From Welwitschia mirabilis (lineage: Eukaryota > Gnetophyta > Gnetopsida > Welwitschiales), in the NCBI GenBank assembly GCA_051453625.1, contig JBOZIK010000001.1, positions 214,135,726 through 214,199,725 of the forward strand: a DNA stretch of 64,000 nucleotides, written 5' to 3'. Numbering within the stretch: position 1 is the stretch's first letter; each line of letters begins with the position of its first letter. Both the position numbers and the translations under genes were made by a program. This document shows, piece after piece, positions 38,270 to 48,600 of this stretch. The notes beneath the pieces are model-generated. The model was given only the letters and a program-made list of their open reading frames with translations. It ran no database searches and was not told the DNA's origin.

Positions 38270-38780
38270 GGTAGTTGCTCCTGTAATCATGTCTAAATCT
38301 AGTAGATTTGTATCATAATCTTCCAAGTGCCTTGGAAGTTGACATCTTGGTCCATGTGCTTCTTCCACTAGTGGCTTCTCTAATTCTTTGAAGAAGCTAA
38401 TTAAAGTCCATCACAAATTTATTCCCATAATTATTGTAAGTTATAAAATCTTCCACATTAAAGGTGTCATCAATCCTAACCATTGGGGAGGCTTGACGTT
38501 GTATGCATTGGAGCCAATCTATTGCATCATCTTTACTACTTTCACATTTTAGTTTTTAAGCCTACTCATTTGTGAGCTAGGAAATATCTTATTTTTCACC
38601 TTGATCAAGACCAAGCCACTTTGAGGAAAAATGACTTCCTTCAACCCTTGATCCACATATGTTTTCATTGAATCATATGAATGCTACAAAAAATCATGAA
38701 TCTCATGTCTCATTAGTGCATCCACATTTGTCATCTCTTGGTGATTACCAACATTTCTAGCAAACTCCTTGGGAGTATTG
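38270..38780 (-). pseudogene. Gypsy integrase C-terminal remnant
   Basis: Minus-strand fragments read NPKEFAR...DALMRHEIHDF, FPQSGLVLIKVKNKIFP and, near the end, DDTFNVEDFITYNNY. These follow the order of the post-core integrase tail in plant gypsy elements (V.M...(K)ERFP..., then (P)TFNVADLxxYH). The last motif marks the polyprotein end near 38350. Several stops are present. Confidence 0.6.
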
Positions 38781-38799
38781 GGATGTCATGCAAAAATGA

Positions 38800-39480
38800 C
38801 CACGAAAGGTTTTTTTTTTTCCTATATCATTGTTCAAAAAGTGATTGTATGCAAATTCTACTATAGTAACATCTCATCCCACATTCATGACTTCTCTAAG
38901 TACAAACGTCGCAGAAGATTATGAAGACTTTTCTTAAGGAATTCTATTTAACCATCAGTATGTGGTTGAGCTGTGGTGCTAAATTTCAAATCTATTTTTA
39001 CTAATTACTATAATGTTTCCTAGAAATATCATTTAAAGTGAGTATCTGTATTTCGAAATTCATCAATTGGAAATGTAAAACAATTCCACAATTCCCTTAC
39101 AAAAAATATTCACCACATGTGAGGCATATGTTGTTTTCTTACATGGTTTAAAAAAACAAAAAAAAATCCCTTCTTGCTAAATCTATGCATGACCATGAAG
39201 ATAGTACCATATCTAAAATTTGTCCTAAGCAACCCAACCATAAAATTGATACTAATGCTTCTCCAAGCTACCTTTAGTATGGGCAATGGCTAGTGCAAAC
39301 TAAATCTCTACTACCTTACTTTTCCACCAAATAAATAAATAAATAAATAAAATACACTACTGCATAAATGCCTCTACCTATTTCTTTCAACTAGGGTAGT
39401 CATACCTATTACTTATTAACTTTATAGTTTTATCTCTACCAACATGTGTTGCCTTATTTTTGCTATGCTTTTCTTAGATA
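38800..39480 (-). pseudogene. Gypsy integrase core remnant
   Basis: The block LKFSTTAQPHTDG at about 38951-38990, followed by IEFLKKSLHNLLRRL, matches the second half of the integrase core (FSTAxHPQTDGQTER.N..LE..LR). Further on, VEFAYNHFLN corresponds to the conserved EFAYNxxxH segment. There is a stop right after HTDG. The first half of the core is very eroded. Confidence 0.75.
39329..39352. repeat. (AAAT)n microsatellite
   Basis: Six AAAT units inside the integrase remnant, a slippage expansion after the element died. Confidence 0.9.
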
Positions 39481-39719
39481 AATTGTATTCTAAGGCTCCT
39501 AATTAGAAAAAAATTCCACCTCCTTTATATAACAACTCATATATCAAATTGTAATCATCTGGTTCATCTTGTCGATTCTATGAATTCCACCAAACTAGTC
39601 CAAACTCAAGATCATCATTTTACTCTACATAAATATGGTAGATCTTCTATAATATTTTGGATCCCAACTCCATAAATGTGGATATGTGTATTAACTACTC
39701 TATTAGTTGCCCTCTTCAC

Positions 39720-40200
39720 ATGCTTTGGGTTGAAAGTAAACTTTTGTAGTTCCTTAATCCATTGGCAAACATAAATTTTTCAATGTTTGCTTGAGAGTTG
39801 TTCTACTTTAAATATTAATGATATGCATACAAGATAAGCTCCTTCGGTAATAGGTAATACCTCCATCTATGTAGGTCTTAGATTACTACATGAAACTTCT
39901 ACTTATATGTGGATTATCACTTCTTTGTGTCATTAAAATGATCATTTAAGTAGGCTATCGTTCTTCCCTCCTAACTAAGAAACCCTCCAATTGCACTAGT
40001 ACTTGCATCCACTCTAACAAAATGTGTCTTTCTAAAGTCTAGCAATGCTAACACTAGCTCTTTAAAAATATTCTATTTAGTAGCTTAAATATTCTATCTA
40101 CTGCTTTTTCCATTAGGACTCCTTTCTCTTGTCTTTGAAGATATCTGTCATAGTTGTTGTAATTCCTAAAAAATTATGAATAAACTTTATGTATAAAATT
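39720..40200 (-). pseudogene. Gypsy RNase H and RT-connection remnant
   Basis: Fragments on the minus strand read LVLALLDFRKTHFVRVDASTS, then AIGGFLS-EGRTIAYLN, matching (P)VLALPDFxxPFxxxTDASxxAIGAVLxQEGRPIAYxS. Further along, CQWIKELQKFTF and ATNRVVNT fit the RNase H end before the (K)xNxVADALSR segment. The sequence is cut at about 40200 by the nested segment. Confidence 0.75.
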
Positions 40201-40223
40201 GCTCATGATAAAAAGGAGGTTAT

Positions 40224-40235
40224 GCTCTGATACCA
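40224..40235 (-). promoter_or_regulatory. tRNA-Met primer-binding site of the nested element
   Basis: The reverse complement is TGGTATCAGAGC, the exact tRNA-Met primer motif, preceded by TT and by a possible LTR end (...GGGAGGATGTTATA). It lies at the edge of the nested segment. Confidence 0.6.
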
Positions 40236-42050
40236 AATATAACATCCTCCCTTACAACAATACTTTTAGAGAATTAAAAAATATTATTACCATAATGAAA
40301 CTTGGTTTAATATAAACACTCATTTATTATACAATGACAGTTATAGTAATAATCATAGAGTAGAAATTACAATTGTAATTATGGATTGATGATCATAATA
40401 ATAATCATGAAGCAACATGATGAAGAAAGACCCCAAACATTAACCCAATCTATAAGCTAATATAAAATAATGATAATACAATGTTTACATAATCACCAAG
40501 AGAACTTATAATAATAATAGAGCTTCACAAGTTAAAACATAACAGCTAGTTCACAATCTAGTCTTAATACAAATTACAAATACATGAGGTATAAAATAAA
40601 TAACAAAAATCAATCAAGCCAACAGTAGCAACCGTTCCTTTATAAGTGACAAGAATCCTTGCCAACATCTAAACCTACACAAATAATATGGTGTGAGAAC
40701 CATGAAATCATCACAATCCTTAATATGGCCCAAGGCAAGGAATGACTAGAAAAGAGTTCCAAGGTTATAAGGTAAGGAAGACAAGAGTTACTAATGACTT
40801 TACTAGGACCACTGAGTAAAATTAGAAATTATCTTAATTTATAGTTATTAACTTTCACATTCGAGTAATCCAGTTGCACCCTAACTAGAAGAGATATAAT
40901 AATAATAATATTTTATACACATTTTCCCTTTTTTTCTCTCGAAGTTTACTTCCATTACTATGGGAGTATAATAAAGGGCCTTACCCCTTGAGGTTTGTAC
41001 AACTGGTTACCTTGACCACTTTTAACTCTCTTATTTAGCAAGATAATAATCTTAATTCCATGGTCAACTCATAAGGCTCATGAAAAAAACCTTACTAAGT
41101 AGATAAGTAGAGAGATTATTCAAAATCTAACATCCAACATATAGGCAAAACACAAGTTTCAGAAAGATACTTCTATCAAGAAATAAACAATTTTTTCGTA
41201 ATGATCTTACACGTATAACAAGAAAGATACATATTATAAGTCCATAGAGATAAACAAGAAAAAATAAAATATATAAGATGTAAGAATAGACGTTTAGGCC
41301 ATACAAATGCAAGAAAGTCTCCTTAACCATACATATACAAGAAAGGTTTCTTAGATAATACAAAATACATGAAAGAAAACTTAGATCATACAAAATACAA
41401 GAAATGTTCCTTGACCATGAAAAATATAAGAAAAATTCCTTGAACATATCTTTTCTACGGCTAAAATCCAACAACTCTATTAGCAACTTTAAAATACTCT
41501 AATACACTTCACAATTACAAGGAACTCGACTACACCTCTAATAGCCAAAAGACTCATTTATTTATACTTACAAAATATTTGGAAAGGTTAAGTTCCTACA
41601 CGTAGTTTAGGTTCCCTTAACCCATCCTTTCCACACCTAGCGAGTCAGTGTGAACAATGATATAAAAGTTTGCTAATAGAATTTAATTACTGAAGGTAAG
41701 TTAGAACAAGTAAACTTTTCAAGAAAAAAATACAATTAGTAGTTTATAAACAAGATGTGATTATAAGAAATTTAAACCATTCTTTAGTTACCTTTTACAA
41801 ATAAGCCAACTAACCTAAAAGTAATCTATAAAATTAGACAATATGCATAAGTAATAGTAGACTTCACAATTAACTTAACATTTAATTAAATAAGTAAATT
41901 TAACAAGTTAACTTTTAATCAATTTCTTAAAATAGACAAGCATGCTTATATTTTTAATAATTTATTATTTTTACAACTATTATTATTATTATTTAAAACA
42001 AGTGACTTAAAATTGACAACTAGACATATTATTATCAATTATTCTTCAAC
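40236..42050 (-). mobile_element. Nested segment, probably LTR of a second element
   Basis: The segment interrupts the gypsy polyprotein between RT and RNase H. A primer site at its left edge implies an LTR running rightwards from about 40238 (TATAACATCCTCCC...). The right limit is uncertain; the RT frame is readable again above about 42070. No protein domain is seen inside. A 119-codon open frame at 41127-41486 on the minus strand is a repeated Y-L/C-I low-complexity reading, with GAAAGA/ACAAG words in the DNA, and is not called a gene. Confidence 0.45.
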
Positions 42051-42400
42051 ATTTATTCATTTATCTAATTTACCTAGAAGGTTTCCTAATCTTTGAAAGC
42101 TAGATGTGACTACAATCTCCTTTTACATGAACTATGAATTACCCATATGAGCAAACAACTACTCCTTTGTAAACATCTTCAAGACTATGTCTCCATTATC
42201 CAAATTCTTTTTACACATGCTATTAAAGAGAAGGATATCATAGAGGAATACAATAACACATTATTTAATGAATCGCATTAATACCTCTATCTTCATTCTT
42301 TTGAAGGTTGGTAGGGGCTTTGTACAACCAAATGGCATCATCAACCATTTATACAAACCATGTCTTTAAGTTTGTTTTCCACTCATCTCCTTCTCCTATG
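42050..42400 (-). pseudogene. Gypsy reverse transcriptase remnant
   Basis: The minus-strand reading contains LYKWLMMPFGCTKPLPTFKRM, matching the (G)[22 protein letters not shown] block of gypsy RT. It is followed by VLMRFIK and VIVFLYDILLFN, where LYDI replaces the catalytic (Y)xDD(I). FAHMGN follows at the expected spacing (for LFAHMGKC). The catalytic aspartate pair is damaged, so the enzyme is dead. Confidence 0.8.
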
Positions 42401-43499
42401 TAGAATTGCTGATATCTAACTCTTTAAACAAATCTTACTAAACTAAAAGGCATTTGATAAGTAATCCATAATATCATCCATGCATAGCATTGGAGATATA
42501 TAAAGAATTATAATACAATTGATTACCCATGAATTTGTGGACATTCACCTTTCTGTCAGTCATTCCTATTCATCTTTCTTTGATGTAAATACTATAGGCA
42601 TAACACATGGGTAAACACCCTTTCATATGAGTCCTTTATGTAGCAAGCCTTTAATGTGGCTTCTAATTTTCTCTCTTTTTTCTAAAATCATTCTTTGTAC
42701 TGCTATCTTAAGAAGAATTGCTCCTAGGACAAAGTTAGTAGCATGGCTCATACTTCCCCTAGGTGGAGTTCATTTGAATGATTCTCATTAATATGCTTCC
42801 ATGTTTATTCAGTAATACATTCACTTCTATTGGAATTTCTGCCTGCTTTTTTTAATCATTTAGCTTCACCATTAAGGCAAAAATACATCATCATGTTTGG
42901 ACACCTCCAACCTATCCTTATGATCCAACATCCATACACCAAATATCTTCTTTCTCACATCTTTAATATTATCCACTAAAGGCAATAACCATAACTTTTT
43001 TCATGTGATATTATAGGAATATGATGTTACTACATCAATCATGAATTACTTTGGAGTCATATTGTCAAGTTCTTCTTAGAAACACATGAGACACATCCAT
43101 CTTCATCACATTAAACATCACCTCTAGTTCATATGCCCACTTTTTAGGTTCTCCATCTCATATGGCCCAATTTTTAGGTCCACTTTAGCTTATTATACAA
43201 ACTTTATGTATTTATCACTTGATATCGATGACATTAGAGATTTGGGATGTTTTTCCATCAAAAGATTAAATTTCTTTGTCATAGCCTTTGCAACAATGTT
43301 CTTATGACTAGTGGAACATATGATGATAGTACTAACTCTATCACTAATGTACCATAATATTCAGAAGAGATGGTTTCACTTGCTTGGGTCCTCCATTTTC
43401 TCTATCTTTAAAGAGCACATCATTATCTACCTTTTTAATGCAACATAAGACGCTACTTATTCATTTGATTCAAAAGCCTTACTTTCTTAATAGAACATA
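42401..43499 (-). pseudogene. Eroded gypsy segment between gag and RT (protease expected)
   Basis: By position this should hold protease and the RT N-terminus. I could not read a protease active site with confidence. The frames are full of stops. Confidence 0.4.
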
Positions 43500-44010
43500 T
43501 GTTGGATTTTCCTTACGCATGTGGACATTCTGACAGCTTGTGTTTTAGAGCTTTGTAATAGAAATTTCTTCTTGGAAATCCACATAATAGTCCTCCTCTA
43601 TTACATTAAAACTATTTTCCATGCATTCTAGAGGTTGGTTACTATAATTGTTTACCTCTTGCAACACTTTCTATGATAGCACTTATTTGATCACATCTTG
43701 CACCACATCCTTCTTAATGTCTTCCTCTTCCTTGATAGTTATTATTTTGTTGACTTCTCATTTTTAATGTTTCTTGCTAAGAGGGAAAATTGGTATGCCT
43801 TCTTCATAAGCGTCAAATTTGTCATTACCATCTCACCCTAAAATAGTCATTTACAATCCTATAATGAATCTAGAAATTTTTTTTCCCCACATACTCGAAG
43901 TAATCAGAATGGATATAAAACTAGTGAAGCTCCTCTACATAACGTTGTACCATACTTTCTTTTTGCCACAGATTACGTAGTTTCTAATAGAGAATGTGCT
44001 AGCAGTTGAC
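43500..44010 (-). pseudogene. Gypsy gag remnant
   Basis: Fragments on the minus strand resemble the second half of gag: QRYVEELH...YFEYVGKKNF...IHYRIV, then LMKKAYQFSLLARN, matching VQ.YT.EF........(F)..GL.......(I)....A...A...E. Lower down, KALKHKLSECPHA resembles a decayed zinc knuckle (H...CP). The call depends on order relative to RT. Confidence 0.5.
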
Positions 44011-44138
44011 AAGAAAAGTGTTTACCTTGATATTTGAAACCACTTTTCTCCAAGTCTATATCTTTATTTTTTCTTTTCGTTTCCTTTTTAACTATAAGTG
44101 CTCTTCTTCAAACTCATAGCCAACCTCTTTAATTTTAC

Positions 44139-44270
44139 GGCGGTCTTCATGGGACGCCCTCTCCTTCTAGGCGCTGTTGCAAACTACTGCGGTCTTCATC
44201 GGACGCCCTCTCCTTATAGGCGCGGTTGCAAACTACTGCGGTCTTCTTCGCGAAGCATCCGATGCTCTCT
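44139..44270. repeat. 49-bp minisatellite, copy B
   Basis: Units beginning CGGTCTTC start at 44141, 44190 and 44239, a period of 49. Each contains a CTCCTT-TAGGCGC-GTTGCAAACTACTG core. A related, more diverged set stands at 49690-49830 before patatin copy A. Open frames crossing it are a by-product of the repeat. Confidence 0.85.
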
Positions 44271-44449
44271 GCAAAAGTAGACTTGTTAGACTAAAACAAA
44301 CCAACAATGCAGGGATTCACTTCTTTGTCTGGTGCTGCTTCGGCGTCGATCATAACTTGTCCAACTGAAACACACCCACAATGCTAGAAGATGCTTCTAA
44401 TCGGTTTCTGGATGGCCAATGCTAGCGAAAATAATAAAATCTTTCAGCA

Positions 44450-45170
44450 TGGCTGGCTCACACTGCGCGTTCCCTGAACTTCACATTTCTTCTTGAGCCG
44501 CTTCTTTTAATCAAGTGTTCCACACGGCTAGGTTCAGCTCCTCTTCTTCCAAAACGGCAACAACTGCTGAAACTCTCTTCCTTTTGAGTCATGACTACGA
44601 CCTTTTTTATTTTGACGTATTCGACGTCTTGTGATGGATCAGTGCCTCTCTTCCCCTGCGTCTTCATCACCACCTTCATTTCTGTTTTTAACTTTTTTTT
44701 CCTCTCTCTCTCCCTCTTTTTTTATTTTTTTTTTGACACCAAACATTCTCTCGGTGTCCACGGCGTCATTTGTTATGGGCTTCAGCAGAACTACAACGGC
44801 AAAGCTTTGACGGAACAGATGCCATCCCTCCATATAACGTCTTCCTTTCATTTAAGTTTATGTAATTCTACCGCCATCTGCGATGGCATACGATTTGTGT
44901 CCCTCGCTTTCGTGAGGCAAAGGCAAAGAAGTTGCCGTCTGACTTTTTTGTGGCTCACGCCTGCCCTGCCACGTGGGCGACCCCTATGGATCTTTTGCAG
45001 CGCCAATTCAAGTACAATGATGGCACCGTCGGTGCTGCGAACAATCCAGTATATAAAGTTATTATGTTTGATGTTTTATGTTTTCAGGATGAATATGAAT
45101 TATGAAATGAATTACAGTACTATTTTTTGTTATAGGGTTCAGTTCTAAATTAAGTGGCATTTGTAGATGA
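44450..45170 (+). pseudogene. Patatin-like phospholipase pseudogene, copy B, 5' part
   Basis: This is a broken copy of a patatin-like acyl hydrolase gene (membrane lipid acyl release by a Ser-Asp dyad). Readable blocks are YFDVFDV near 44620, which resembles the YFDV segment before the nucleophile elbow. Then GLQQNYNGKALTE is followed by a net 77-base deletion relative to copy A (after 44814), which shifts the frame. Next KLPSDFFVAHACPATWATPM and FKYNDGTVGAANNP, corresponding to LSD..(I)..SAAPTYLP and (D)GGVAxNNP. A stop lies before KLPSD. The catalytic DGG is lost. An intron may start at 45056 (GTTATT) and end in TTTGTAG near 45165. The gypsy insertion separates it from its 3' part at 55500. 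Confidence 0.7.
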
Positions 45171-45177
45171 TGTTGCT

Positions 45178-45365
45178 TCGTGTTTATTCAAATTTTAGAT
45201 GCTTTAAAGCAGTACATTCGCCATTTATTTATAGGACATATGTTCTTTCAATAGTAATCCCTAAATAATGTGGGACTAAAAAGAAGAAAAATAATAACAT
45301 ATATCGAATAACAAAATAAAAATAAAATTGTAGCGGTAATATCATTTTGCGTCAGATTTATTCCA
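45178..45365 (-). repeat. 3' LTR of the minus-strand gypsy element, truncated
   Basis: Matches the outer two thirds of the LTR at 55206-55499. On the minus strand it begins TGGAATAAATCTGACG at 45365, directly after the purine-rich GCGGGGGAGAATGACG. The far end, equivalent to the first 110 or so bases of 55206-55499, is missing where patatin copy B starts. Insertion was followed by a deletion removing both LTR end and adjacent host sequence. Confidence 0.8.
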
Positions 45366-45724
45366 CGTCATTCTCCCCCGCTTGAAAACGACTCATCCAC
45401 GAGTTCTCAGGAGGGTACAATGACTTATCGAGAGAGTGATATTCGACTAGATCAGCAACGTTGAATGTGCGCGATATGACTAGATCCTCTAGAAGATCGA
45501 CTACATAAGCATCATCATTGATCTTCTTTAGAATTCGGTAAGGGCCCACCTTTTTCTTCAGTTTGTTGTAAGTTCCTATGGGAAATCTTTCTTTGTTTAA
45601 GTGCACCATTACAAGGTCACCTTTGTCAAATGTCTTGAGTCGACGATGTTGATCTTTGTCTTCCTTGTACTTGGCATTGGAAGCTTCGAGGTTTTGCTTG
45701 ACTTTGGCTTAGATAGCCTTAATC
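45358..45724 (-). pseudogene. Gypsy integrase C-terminus and polyprotein end
   Basis: Well conserved on the minus strand: [20 protein letters not shown], then [39 protein letters not shown] and [14 protein letters not shown]. This is the typical chromodomain-proximal tail of a plant gypsy integrase. One in-frame stop lies before KVKQN. The reading ends at 45358, with the stop codon in the LTR boundary region. The purine-rich tract for second-strand priming overlaps the last codons. The upstream part is cut by the N gap. Confidence 0.88.
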
Positions 45725-45824
45725 NNNNNNNNNNNNNNNNNNNNNNNNNNNNNNNNNNNNNNNNNNNNNNNNNNNNNNNNNNNNNNNNNNNNNNNNNNNN
45801 NNNNNNNNNNNNNNNNNNNNNNNN
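45725..45824. other. 100-base N gap
   Basis: Scaffold join of unknown size. Gypsy integrase lies to its left; an unrelated minus-strand LINE begins to its right. Confidence 0.95.
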
Positions 45825-46307
45825 AACATTATTGATCTTCAGTAATAGGAGGATTAACTAGAATGCTATTAAGAACTACCAGCTTCTCTATAAATAATTT
45901 CTAGAAGTAATCATCAAAAGAATTAGTAATCTAAGCATTGGTCTTACAGCACACTGTAAAAACGCTCCACTATATACTATTTTTATGCTTATGTTCATTT
46001 ACTATTTGGAAGAAGAAGTTTGTGTTATGGTCTCTTTCTTTAAGCCACTAGATTCTGGATATTTATTTCTAATATGTTTATTCCTTTGAAGATATATCAT
46101 GAATTTGAGAGATAAGATGCTTTTCATAATCTAAATTATAATTGATAGCTTCATTTTGCTTTTGGTTAATGCTTAGCCCCTCTAATAATTGATTCTTAGT
46201 GATTCTAAAAAATCATTCAACTATTTCTTTCAAATAATCGACTCATGCCTTAAAATTTTAAGCTTTTGAAATAATTTATAAGTAGCATTATCTTTTACCA
46301 GAGTATT

Positions 46308-46694
46308 TCAACTATTATTGACCAACTCTATATAGTTTAGATCTTTCAAATAGGAGTGCTTGAAATAAAAGAGAAACTTCTTATGAGAGGAGTTCATTGT
46401 TAGGATTATGGATTTGTAATCAGAAAAGAATCTAGCTTTTGGTTTGAGTAAGAAATGCTTATTTGAATTTTTGACTAAACATCTATTAATTCTTAACATA
46501 ATAAGATTTTCACCTTCCCTGAGATTACTCCAAGTATAGGAAGCATGGTGCAGAGGAAGATATCTGAGGCTATGCTTATTGATAAAATCAGAAAAGAGAT
46601 CAATAGTGAAGAGATTAGGAACATTACTGAGCTTCTCATGAGGATAGAGGATTTGGTTAAAGTCACCCATAATGGTATTTAGAAAATATAACAT
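46308..46694 (-). pseudogene. LINE endonuclease fragment (128 codons open)
   Basis: An open stretch reading IMGDFNQILYPHEKLSNVPN, then DLFSDFINKHSLRYLPLHHA, SYTWSNLR and RINRCLVKN, then ARFFSDYKSIIL. This matches the C-terminal half of AP-like LINE endonucleases: GDFNxIL, the (F)TWSN block, (R)(I)DR and SDHxPI. In the last motif SDH has become SDY, and the DR pair is NR, so catalysis is lost. It would have nicked target DNA for target-primed reverse transcription. Confidence 0.88.
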
Positions 46695-46912
46695 AATATG
46701 TTAAAGGCATTTGAGTCTTTGATCTAGTTATTAAGGCCCATAAAACTTAGTGATTCTTCTCTTCTAACCATTGAAAATTCAATCACAATAAGATGGTTAT
46801 TAATCTTATTAATAGTAGATATGTTACCATGCTTTTAGAGGATCATCAATTCCCCTTTTCTTAGAACTGAAATAGAGGACAAGAAAATTTTGCATAAAAA
46901 TGGCTAGTTTTT

Positions 46913-46922
46913 NNNNNNNNNN
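46913..46922. other. 10-base N run
   Basis: A short ambiguous stretch near the ORF1/ORF2 boundary of the minus-strand LINE. Confidence 0.9.
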
Positions 46923-48600
46923 AAGCTTAGTTTCTTGAAGAAGACACAAAGAAACTAGTATGTCCCTTAAGAGACTACAAAGGTAGGAAATATTTTGGTC
47001 ATTCCCAAAGACTTTACAATTCTAGAACCTAATCATGAAAAGAAGAGTTAAGATTTATTATCATCTCGGATGTCCTTCTTTGTATCCTTTCCAATCTTAC
47101 CTTTTCAAGTATTCATTCTTATTCTTCTATTTGTCTACCCTAGTTTTCTAGTTTTATTATTTAACAGAATGTCTCCAATGCTCTCATCAACACTATTTCC
47201 ACTATTTTTAAGTTCCTATCTCATTTCCATTTCCATCTATAACCACTGCTAGGAATGATGCATCGGTACTGAGTTTAGCATGTTGTAAACGTCCTTGGCT
47301 TCCTGTTCTACTTTTTCATAATATTTTTCCATTTCTTTTTCCATCATTTGTTTTAGTTCTTCTTCTTAAAGGATGCATACTTGTTTGCCTATGTGATGGG
47401 TTCATTATTTGGAACTATAGCTAGTTTCTTTTTCTTGTTTCTCTTGAATTCTTGCTAATAAATCTTTTTAACTTTTCCTTTCCTTTTTTTTCGCATTTTT
47501 CCATTATGTGTCCTTATTCTCCACATTTTGAGCATTGTATAAGAAGATTTTCAATTTCAAGATTGAAGACTCTTTCCTCCCACATTGTGTCTAAGATGAT
47601 TTTGTCTGCACAAAAACTATCTAGTTTCATATAAATACAAATTCTAGCCATTGCCATTTTTACCATGAGATTAGTTTCTGTCGAGTTTAACAAATTCCCC
47701 TAATATATGTCCAAATTTCTTAAAAAACTCAGGGTGCCATATTTCTGGGCGAGGGTTTGAAATATGAATCCATATCAAAATCTTCTCAAAGATGAAGGGT
47801 TTATCAGGAATAAAAGAAGACTATTTTTGTTAAAGCTAAACCCCTTCAACTAAAGAAATAAAGGCCTCCAACCAAAACCTCAGTCATATCATCTTTCAAA
47901 TAAAAATAAAATGCAAAAGGTCATATTGAAGAGGAATTATCTTACATTTTGATAGGAATCTTTGGTCACACTATAAGTGCACCTCTTTTATAAAAGGGAG
48001 CCCTCTTGAAAATTGGAATTTATTAATAAGACTGGTTTTGAATCGAGCCTTCAAGTGCTTAGAATAGTTTTCATAAGCATCTTAGCATGAAAGGTACCAT
48101 TGTCATGTTTGAAGCCAAAATCCAAGTTTGGAAAACTTTGAGGATTATTTTTCCCTACCGATGTCACATAAGGTTTCGTACCAGAGGATTCTACTACCAT
48201 TGAAGAGTTGTAAATGCTTCCACTACCTTGGATACATCAGATCCACTCGAGCCCACCCTTCCTAGTTTTTAGTGTTCGTGAGTTATCAATTAAAAAAAAA
48301 AACCTCCTCTCAGGGGTAGGAAAACTAATGTGAGAACTAAGCATATTATACTACACCCTTCTGGGTTTTAACAGTAGAGAACACCACTAAGGAGTTAATA
48401 AGAGGGTGCATTAAAAACGTGCTACACCAAATAGCCCTAAAAGCGAGCTCCAAAGATTTCTGATGGAAAAGAAACCTGATAATGAGGTGATTCTAAAAGA
48501 GAGATAACACACTAGCATGTTGAATATGCATGAAAAATGCCTTTTGCACTACTATCGCGACTTCTTCTACTGCACTTCCTCGAGTAAAACCATGCCTTCA

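Larger units (their letters stand above)
38250..44050 (-). mobile_element. Dead Ty3/gypsy element with nested insertion
   Basis: Read on the minus strand from 44050 downward, the order is gag (43500-44010), RT (42050-42400), interruption, RNase H (39720-40200), integrase core (38800-39480) and integrase C-terminal region (38270-38780). That is the gypsy order, with RNase H and integrase after RT. Stops and shifts interrupt every domain. A foreign segment of about 1.8 kb separates RT from RNase H. The gag end stops where the minisatellite/patatin unit begins at about 44100, so the 5' LTR is missing or unrecognised. Confidence 0.8.
45825..48600 (-). mobile_element. Dead LINE, 5' half, minus strand
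   Basis: On the minus strand, ORF1 occupies about 48600-47000 and ORF2 begins near 46900. ORF1 shows blocks of the DUF4283-like kind: IWIHISNPRPEIWHPEFFKK, FGHILGEFVKLD and (M)ARICIY. A zinc knuckle CSKCGE-GHIMEKC follows at 47493-47534, with a stop codon inside. ORF2 has the endonuclease. The piece runs into the N gap at 45824 in the linker before RT (HNTNFFFQIVNEHKHKN, then ITNSFDDYF). It belongs to a different LINE lineage from the four plus-strand copies. Confidence 0.85.

Noticed and set aside
41127-41486. 119-codon minus-strand open frame as a membrane protein
   Set aside because: It is a tyrosine/leucine-rich low-complexity translation of a GAAAG/ATACAA-type repeat in a presumed LTR segment.
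44970-44985. G-box-like CCACGTGGGC (also at 50947) as a regulatory site
   Set aside because: It lies inside the patatin-like coding stretch (encoding A-T-W-A) in both copies, so coding sequence explains it.
44591-45148. 185-codon open frame as an intact gene
   Set aside because: It crosses two frames of the patatin pseudogene, continues through the predicted intron and contains a T-rich low-complexity phenylalanine/leucine segment.
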